Of a stretch of 11,038 nucleotides of DNA, positions 6,664-11,038 are shown piece after piece. The position numbers and the translations under genes were made by a program. This DNA is from Lentihominibacter faecis (GTDB lineage: Bacteria > Bacillota > Clostridia > Peptostreptococcales > Anaerovoracaceae): positions 1-11,038 of the forward strand of contig NZ_JACRWC010000084.1 of NCBI RefSeq assembly GCF_014306095.1, in the 5' to 3' direction. The notes below the pieces were generated by a model. That model saw only the letters and a program-made list of their open reading frames with translations. It was not told the origin of the DNA and made no database searches. Each line of letters starts with the position of its first letter. Positions within the stretch are counted from its first letter, which is position 1.

Positions 6664-7551
6664 ATGAATCTAAATTCTTTTTTATACGTGGCCGAAATCG
6701 AGCGCTGCGGCTCTATTAACAGGGCTGCGCAAAATCTTTACACGTCTCAGTCGAACCTGAGCACCGCCTTGAAATCCCTGGAGGATGAGCTTGGATATCC
6801 AATATTTAAACGTACTAGTAACGGCAGCGTTCCTACCCCGGAAGGCTATCTTTTTATCCAGTCTGCAAAGGCTATCCTGGCGGAAATGGAGAAAATAAAG
6901 GGGATCCCGCTGCGTGTCGGCATCGGCGACACCATCTCCATCACCTGCAACTGGTCAGCTCAGATCCTTCAAAGCCTGGTAGATTTCAAAGAGCAGGATC
7001 ACCCGGAAACGCACGATACCTATCGCGAAACCAGTATTCGCCAGAACTTCGAATGTATCTATGAGAATCAGTACCGTCTGGCGATCATCGACTGTTTTCA
7101 TACCCTGAGTGAAATGTATCAGGAACGTGCTGCAAACACCAAGCTGGAAGCAGTCGTTATGAAAGAACGCGTCCCTGCCGTTGCCCTCATGTCCAAGCAC
7201 CATCCTCTGGCACATCAGGAAAGCGTCACTATGAAAGAGATCTACGCTTATCCGCTGGTTCTTTTTGAAGACTACCAGGATCCGGAACAGCACCGTCTGC
7301 TTAAGCTTCAGCCCAGACAGCAGATCCTCTACCTGTTCGATCGCGGCAGCCTTCTTGATGTGGTACAGACCAGCAACAGCATTTCCATTCTTAAAAAAAA
7401 CACGTATGTGGATTCGGCTCAATACGGAATTGCCGAACTCCCCATACGCGACTGTCCTGACAGTTATGATATTGTCATGCTGAAACGCAGCTACTACCAG
7501 ATGAATCGGCGTGAAGAAGCGTTTATCCGCTACCTGCAGGCGCAGCTGTAA
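6664..7551 (+). CDS. LysR-family transcriptional regulator
   Basis: A 295-residue cytosolic DNA-binding protein. The N-terminal winged helix-turn-helix (about 1-60) has the LysR hallmark: N-terminal NSFLYVAEI, then SINRAAQNLYTSQSNLSTAL (17-36), then LEDELGYPIFKR (39-50). The rest is a periplasmic-binding-like effector domain. The start at 6664 is chosen because AGGAG lies 7 bases upstream and the canonical domain begins there; the frame is open further upstream to 6496, but those residues do not resemble the family. It is divergent from the amidinohydrolase/YjiH operon and most likely controls it in response to the substrate, as is common for this family. Its 3' end is 18 bp from a convergent gene. 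Confidence 0.9.
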   Translation: MNLNSFLYVAEIERCGSINRAAQNLYTSQSNLSTALKSLEDELGYPIFKRTSNGSVPTPEGYLFIQSAKAILAEMEKIKGIPLRVGIGDTISITCNWSAQILQSLVDFKEQDHPETHDTYRETSIRQNFECIYENQYRLAIIDCFHTLSEMYQERAANTKLEAVVMKERVPAVALMSKHHPLAHQESVTMKEIYAYPLVLFEDYQDPEQHRLLKLQPRQQILYLFDRGSLLDVVQTSNSISILKKNTYVDSAQYGIAELPIRDCPDSYDIVMLKRSYYQMNRREEAFIRYLQAQL

Positions 7552-7569
7552 CAACCCGCCTGCGATTCT

Positions 7570-8058
7570 CTAACGGCCATGGTCATCCATCCACTCCCAT
7601 TCTGCCCAGCGGTTTTCCCAGTCTTCCGCAAATTCTTTCAAACTCTGGGGCCGACTCTGACTATGCTCGGCTCCGGCTGCATCATCAGATGATGGCTGCA
7701 CTTGTAATTCATGCAGCTTAGAAACAACATCTGACATCATCCATGATCCCGGATCCGGGATCACCTGTACTGCTATCAGGGATACCGCCTCCTGACACGG
7801 CAGATCGATCAAAGTTTCAAATGCATGCTCCCTGCCGGTGTCCGGCAGCAGCACCTGACTAAAATCCGCCCCGATCATTTCACCGTCATCGTTATACACC
7901 TGAAACACCAGAAGCAAGGTCTGCGACACTGCACCTGTACAGTCTCCTGTCACCTGCAGCATGCAGCAGTTTCCTGTCTTTGAAAGCTGCTTTGCAGAAA
8001 CTTTCAACGTTTCCAGTCCATATTCCCGTTCCTGCTTTTCTTTATGACAGATTTTCAT
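7570..8058 (-). CDS. Hypothetical protein, second gene of a two-gene operon
   Basis: 162 residues from the ATG at 8058. A GTG at 8064 would add two residues; both starts have an AGGA or AAGGG element near, so the choice is uncertain. I do not recognise the family. Residues 1-100 look like a beta-rich domain beginning with EREYGLETLKV (10-20). An acidic, Ser/Gln-rich linker and a tryptophan-rich tail (DWENRWAEWEW near the end) follow. There is no signal peptide or membrane segment. The N-terminal domain shows the same pattern as the gene upstream (ERE, aromatic, G, hydrophobic, then hydrophobic strands and a D-x-x-G-[DE]-x-[LI] turn), so the pair are probably diverged paralogues. The gap between the two genes is about 39 bp. 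Confidence 0.7.
   Translation of the reverse strand: MKICHKEKQEREYGLETLKVSAKQLSKTGNCCMLQVTGDCTGAVSQTLLLVFQVYNDDGEMIGADFSQVLLPDTGREHAFETLIDLPCQEAVSLIAVQVIPDPGSWMMSDVVSKLHELQVQPSSDDAAGAEHSQSRPQSLKEFAEDWENRWAEWEWMDDHGR
7744..7763. repeat. Perfect 20-bp palindrome inside the hypothetical gene
   Basis: TGATCCCGGATCCGGGATCA is identical to its reverse complement and contains three GATC. It encodes the VIPDPGS part of the protein. Function unknown; it may only reflect the general GATC richness of the sequence. Confidence 0.6.
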
Positions 8059-8097
8059 GCTCACCCTTCTTCCTAACGTTCTCCGATCCCATCATGA

Positions 8098-8478
8098 TCA
8101 ATACTCTTCTTCCGGTATGATCCGTATATGCGCAGGACGCCTCGCTCCTTCATAGTAGATCTCAAACACAAAAGGAAACCCGTTAAAAAACAATTCCGGC
8201 AGGATCAGACTGGTCACCAGAGCATCGCCGTACGCTTCATTGATCGCATCTGCCAAAACATCTCCCGCCTGATCCATCACAAGGCATCTGAGGCACAGTT
8301 CTCTCGTAATACCGTTTTCTGCAAAGATTTCTCCGGCGATCCGCATCATTCCCGCTTCCGCTTCATACCCATAGATCCGAAGGTCACTGATGCCAAATTC
8401 ACGCTCTCTTTCCAGATCTCTGGAAAACAGCTCCGGCGAGATCCTGTATTTATTTCCGGTTCTTTCACTGCTGGTCAT
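8098..8478 (-). CDS. Hypothetical protein, first gene of a two-gene operon
   Basis: 126 residues, family not recognised. ATG at 8478 is preceded by GGGAGA with a spacer of about 8 bases. After a short polar N-terminus, EREFGISDLRIYGYEAEAGM (25-44) opens a probable single beta-rich domain with repeated hydrophobic strands. A turn (MDQAGDVLAD) sits near the middle and the C-terminus is an acidic EEEY. There is no signal peptide, membrane segment or catalytic signature. A sigma-A promoter lies directly upstream, and the paralogue-like gene follows at about 39 bp. It is downstream of spo0A on the same strand, but the separate promoter argues for independent expression. No clear terminator separates it from spo0A. 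Confidence 0.75.
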   Translation of the reverse strand: MTSSERTGNKYRISPELFSRDLEREREFGISDLRIYGYEAEAGMMRIAGEIFAENGITRELCLRCLVMDQAGDVLADAINEAYGDALVTSLILPELFFNGFPFVFEIYYEGARRPAHIRIIPEEEY

Positions 8479-8501
8479 AACGCCACTCTCCCTATGGACT
8501 T

Positions 8502-8530
8502 ATTATAGTATCATTCAAGATCTTTGTAAA
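8502..8530 (-). promoter_or_regulatory. Sigma-A promoter for the hypothetical two-gene operon
   Basis: On the minus strand TTTACA (8530-8525) and TATAAT (8507-8502) are 17 bp apart. The predicted transcript starts a few bases before the Shine-Dalgarno of the 8478 gene, giving a leader of under 20 nt. Confidence 0.7.
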
Positions 8531-8587
8531 TCATCTTCCCGGATCTATCGCTGTCAGAAAACCTGTAAACTCTCATAAATGCTAGTC

Positions 8588-9385
8588 CTAGCCGATCTTT
8601 CGCTCCAGACGCAGCTTGTCAGCGATGATGGCAATGAACTCCGAATTAGTCGGCTTGCCCTTGTCGTGCTGAACCGTATAGCCGAAAAGGTCGTTGATGG
8701 TTTCCAGACGTCCCCGGTTCCATGCTACCTCTATGGCATGACGGATCGCCCTCTCCACGCGGCTCGGCGTCGTCTTGTTCTGCTTGGCGATGGCCGGATA
8801 CAATTCCTTGGTGACTGCTCCAAGCAGATCCATATCTTCAACCACCATCACGATAGCATCCCGCAGATACTGATATCCCTTGATATGCGCCGGAACGCCG
8901 ACCTCATGGATGATACTGGTGATTTCGATTTCAAGATCACGTTCCTCCCCGGTTTCTCTGCCGGCAAAAATCGCCCTGGCAAACTGCATCTTTCCCTGAT
9001 CCGGTTCCTCACTTCCCGCCATCTGATGGATACGTTTCATCAGAACATCCAGATTAAACGGCTTCACTATGTAATACTCCGCACCCAGACTGACAGCCTT
9101 CTGCGTGATCTGCTCCTGTCCGACCGCAGACAGCACGATGATCCTCGGATACTGTTCCAGTTCCATATCATTGATAGTTTCCAGAACACCCAGACCGTCC
9201 AGATGCGGCATGACCATATCGAGGATCAAAATATCCGGTTGTTTTCTCCGAATCCCCTCCACTGTTTTCAATCCGTCATAACAGACGAAAGAAACCTCGA
9301 TTTCATCAAAGTCTGCAAAATAATCCGTCAAGATCTCGCAAAACTCCTTATTATCATCAGCGATTCCCAAAGTTATCTTCTTCAT
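8588..9385 (-). CDS. spo0A: Stage 0 sporulation protein A, master response regulator
   Basis: A 265-residue cytosolic response regulator that, when phosphorylated, binds 0A boxes and commits the cell to sporulation. The receiver domain (about 1-120) has the acidic pair D10/D11, phospho-acceptor D56 in [13 protein letters not shown]86 and K108. A variable linker follows, then the Spo0A-specific C-terminal domain (about 150-265) with the helix-turn-helix [20 protein letters not shown] (191-210) and [12 protein letters not shown]. The length and all key residues are those of a functional protein. ATG at 9385 has GGGAGG at about 8 bases. It lies downstream of spoIVB, the conserved order in spore formers, with its own promoter and 0A boxes. 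How the protein is phosphorylated (orphan kinases or a phosphorelay) cannot be told from this window. Confidence 0.98.
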   Translation of the reverse strand: MKKITLGIADDNKEFCEILTDYFADFDEIEVSFVCYDGLKTVEGIRRKQPDILILDMVMPHLDGLGVLETINDMELEQYPRIIVLSAVGQEQITQKAVSLGAEYYIVKPFNLDVLMKRIHQMAGSEEPDQGKMQFARAIFAGRETGEERDLEIEITSIIHEVGVPAHIKGYQYLRDAIVMVVEDMDLLGAVTKELYPAIAKQNKTTPSRVERAIRHAIEVAWNRGRLETINDLFGYTVQHDKGKPTNSEFIAIIADKLRLERKIG

Positions 9386-9422
9386 GGATCTTCCCTCCCC
9401 AACGTTTTTTTTACACTTCTAT

Positions 9423-9451
9423 ATTGTAACTACTTTCATCTTCCGATCCAA
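9423..9451 (-). promoter_or_regulatory. Candidate sigma-A promoter of spo0A
   Basis: On the minus strand TTGGAT (9451-9446) and TACAAT (9428-9423) are separated by 17 bp, giving a leader of about 30 nt before the spo0A start codon. No convincing sigma-H promoter was found at the usual spacing. Confidence 0.55.
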
Positions 9452-9480
9452 TCCCATATGACACACAACTTCGGTCAGCA

Positions 9481-9497
9481 TTCGACATAATCCGACA
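9481..9497 (-). promoter_or_regulatory. Two tandem Spo0A boxes upstream of spo0A
   Basis: On the minus strand this reads TGTCGGA-TTA-TGTCGAA. The promoter-proximal box is the exact 0A consensus TGTCGAA; the distal box has one mismatch. The 10-bp periodicity places both on one face of the helix. They lie about 65-81 bp upstream of the predicted start, consistent with autoregulation by Spo0A~P. The remaining sequence up to spoIVB (9498-9603) holds no clear terminator or gene. Confidence 0.75.
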
Positions 9498-9603
9498 TCA
9501 CAATAAGCCTACCACATATTTTGCGGAAGAAACAGCCCTTTCAGCGAAATCCTCTTCTACCGATCCGTATCCTGCACTCCGTTACATATGCCGCATCCGT
9601 CCT

Positions 9604-10668
9604 CTACTTCAAGTCTGCGGATTCTTCCAGCATCCACTGGATGAAAATACCATACCCTCGTTTTGCATCATTGACAAATACATGGGTCACAGCACCTACG
9701 ATCCGCCCATTCTGAATGATCGGCGAACCACTCATGCCCTGTACTATGCCGCCGCTTTCTTCAATCAGTTCAGGATCTGTCACACGAATGATCATACTCT
9801 TGTCATCAGGCTCCTTCTGCCGCTTGATTCTTTCGATCTGCACCTCATATTTATGGATCTCATTGTTACCCAGAGTAGAAAGAATATAAGCTTTGCCCTT
9901 TTCCACCTGATCCTGCGTCCCAACCGGGATCGGGTCGCTGTACACAGGGTTTGATATCGCCTTGCTCGCCTTACCAAACACCCCGAACCGACAGTTCTTT
10001 TGCAGGTTCCCCAGCGGGTCACTGGTGTGATAAAAAATGCCTCGTATCTCGCCCGGGCTTCCATCCCTGCCTTCCTTGACTTCCTGCACCTGAGACTGCA
10101 GCAGCTGCCCTGATTCTACCGGCAGGATCGAATTGGTCTCCACATCCACGATCCCGTGTCCCAACGCTCCGAATGTATTGTTTGCAGGATCATAGTACGT
10201 CAATGTCCCGATCCCTGCAGTCTTGTCTTTGACCCAGATCCCCAATTTATACAGACCATCTTTTTTTGACAGAACAGGCTTGACAGTTACTGTCATCTTC
10301 TGTCCATTTCGCTTCACTTTCAGTTTTACTGTATCACGTATCTCGTTGACCAGCGTCTGCACCTCATCTGCACTCGACACCTTCGTTCCATTGATGGACA
10401 GGATCGTATCTCCGATCTGCAGACCGCTCACCAGTCCAGGATTGATCTTTTCGCCGGTTTCATTCTCGATTTCTTCCAGTCCTACGACCAGAACCCCTCT
10501 GACGTCCATTCTCACCCCGACCGACTGCCCGCCCGGCACCAGCACTCGTTCAGTGACCACCGGAACATCTGCCTGGCTGTCTCTTCCCGGAAACACCTGA
10601 CCTGCTGCTGCGATCGACAACAGCAGAACACCAAGGATCAATGCACTTTTTTTCACGGATCCTCTCAT
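9604..10668 (-). CDS. spoIVB: SpoIVB peptidase (S55 family, PDZ domain)
   Basis: A 354-residue serine peptidase made in the forespore and secreted into the intermembrane space, where it triggers activation of pro-sigma-K processing. A basic N-terminus and hydrophobic stretch (about 8-24) act as a membrane anchor or signal. A PDZ domain (about 55-130) contains SGLQIGDTILSING (81-94). The S55 domain has H171 in GALGHGIVD, D298 in RVTDPEL and S313 in GMSGSP. The Asp-to-Ser distance of 15 equals that of the Bacillus subtilis catalytic residues D363 and S378, which supports the assignment. It is shorter than the Bacillus protein, as is usual in Clostridia. ATG at 10668 has AGGGGGA about 5 bases upstream. 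The BofC-like gene ends 10 bp upstream and spo0A follows downstream. Confidence 0.96.
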   Translation of the reverse strand: MRGSVKKSALILGVLLLSIAAAGQVFPGRDSQADVPVVTERVLVPGGQSVGVRMDVRGVLVVGLEEIENETGEKINPGLVSGLQIGDTILSINGTKVSSADEVQTLVNEIRDTVKLKVKRNGQKMTVTVKPVLSKKDGLYKLGIWVKDKTAGIGTLTYYDPANNTFGALGHGIVDVETNSILPVESGQLLQSQVQEVKEGRDGSPGEIRGIFYHTSDPLGNLQKNCRFGVFGKASKAISNPVYSDPIPVGTQDQVEKGKAYILSTLGNNEIHKYEVQIERIKRQKEPDDKSMIIRVTDPELIEESGGIVQGMSGSPIIQNGRIVGAVTHVFVNDAKRGYGIFIQWMLEESADLK

Positions 10669-10678
10669 CTACATCCCC

Positions 10679-11038
10679 CTAGCTATCAAAATTCTCAAGG
10701 AACTCATCCAGCTCCGCTTTCGTCTTCTTCGTAACACCCTTGGAAAACATGTTCTGATCCGTCTGTGAAAGCAGCTCAAACGGGATAGATGTGATCAGAT
10801 ACAACTTCTTTTCTTCCCCCTGACAGGCAAAAACTTTTACTACACCATCCACTTCCTTGATATAATAAGTCTCCTCCTCTTCCGCCGTATCCGCAGCAGG
10901 CTGCTTTGCAGAAGTATCCCCGCGCTCCTCAGAATTCTGATCTGCCTGAGATGATTCCACCTTCACTTTTCTGGCTGCCTCTTCCGACCCATCCTGATCC
11001 ACTACCGTCTTGTAGTTGAGCCATATCTGTCTCTTATA
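10679..11038 (-). CDS. BofC C-terminal-domain-like protein (5' end missing)
   Basis: The frame is open to the right edge (up to 120 codons), and a true start is probably outside. The last four codons from the edge fall on adapter sequence and are not reliable, so real coding starts at or before 11026. A hydrophilic Glu/Ser/Gln-rich linker is followed by a compact C-terminal domain (the last 60 or so residues). This runs from TYYIKEVDGVVKVF through LYLITSIPFELL and DQNMFSKGV to ELDEFLENF. The order resembles the BofC C-terminal domain (aromatic-G strand, IF/VF strand, then helix with KGI/V). BofC restrains SpoIVB in the sigma-K checkpoint of Bacillus, and this gene lies 10 bp ahead of spoIVB, supporting the link. 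A GTG at 11002 would be a possible internal start but has no strong Shine-Dalgarno. The family call rests on pattern recognition, not a search. Confidence 0.6.
   Translation of the reverse strand, partial: YKRQIWLNYKTVVDQDGSEEAARKVKVESSQADQNSEERGDTSAKQPAADTAEEEETYYIKEVDGVVKVFACQGEEKKLYLITSIPFELLSQTDQNMFSKGVTKKTKAELDEFLENFDS
11027..11038. other. Probable Tn5/Nextera mosaic-end adapter remnant
   Basis: The terminal bases CTGTCTCTTATA are identical to the first 12 of the Nextera transposase adapter CTGTCTCTTATACACATCT. An exact 12-base match at the very end of the sequence is most simply untrimmed library adapter, so the genomic sequence likely stops at 11026. Confidence 0.85.

Noticed and set aside
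7536..7563. GCAGGCG...CGCCTGC hairpin at the end of the LysR gene as a terminator
   Set aside because: A 7-bp GC-rich stem with a 14-nt loop is visible, but no T tract follows on either strand. It overlaps coding sequence, so I do not call it a terminator.
8581..8592. GCTAG-TC-CTAGC near the spo0A stop as a terminator
   Set aside because: A 5-bp stem with a two-base centre cannot form a stable hairpin, and no T tract follows.
8579..9490. Long plus-strand open frame (about 300 codons) opposite spo0A
   Set aside because: It is antisense to an unmistakable spo0A. The translation shows no recognisable domain. Long antisense frames here follow from codon bias.
9498..9603. Sigma-H promoter for spo0A near an AGAGGATTT sequence
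   Set aside because: The -35-like element is good, but no GAAT-type -10 occurs at the required distance.

Overview
The window reads as a chromosomal segment of an endospore-forming anaerobe of the Clostridia. A Lachnospiraceae-like gut clostridium is my best guess, but this is inference. The evidence is an intact spo0A, a SpoIVB checkpoint protease with a BofC-like gene in front of it, a cysteine-rich Clostridia-type protein, an oxygen-sensitive type of iron-dependent alcohol dehydrogenase with a Rex-like operator, and Firmicutes-type Shine-Dalgarno sequences and promoters. Base composition is balanced by eye. Eight complete genes and two edge-truncated genes fill almost all of the sequence. 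I found no tRNA, rRNA, CRISPR array, insertion sequence or riboswitch.

Layout from left to right. (1) cca, the CCA-adding enzyme, minus strand, cut by the left edge. (2) Divergent from it, a plus-strand cysteine-rich protein of unknown function with a promoter that looks sigma-K-like. Its 3' end contains a GAAC tandem duplication that switches between two open frames. A bidirectional terminator follows. (3) A monocistronic iron-type alcohol dehydrogenase (minus). Its promoter has a Rex-like operator over the -10 and a perfect TGTGA-N6-TCACA palindrome just upstream of the -35. (4) A metabolic unit: an arginase/agmatinase-family amidinohydrolase and a YjiH/GATE-type membrane protein in one minus-strand operon, with a divergent LysR-type regulator. 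The intergenic space between regulator and operon carries two copies of a candidate LysR box and a separate 9-bp inverted repeat. (5) Two small minus-strand genes of unknown function in one operon behind a good sigma-A promoter; they appear to be diverged tandem paralogues. (6) The sporulation cluster (minus): BofC-like gene (cut by the right edge), spoIVB, then spo0A with paired 0A boxes and a sigma-A promoter.

Functionally, SpoIVB and a BofC-like protein would act together in the pro-sigma-K checkpoint. Spo0A is the master regulator of sporulation entry, and the cysteine-rich protein could be a late spore-surface component. The amidinohydrolase, membrane protein and LysR regulator look like uptake and hydrolysis of a guanidino compound, substrate unknown. 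The alcohol dehydrogenase serves NAD(P)H reoxidation.

Two cautions. The last 12 bases match the Tn5/Nextera mosaic-end adapter and are probably not genomic. GATC is about 3.7 times more frequent than random expectation across the window by hand count.
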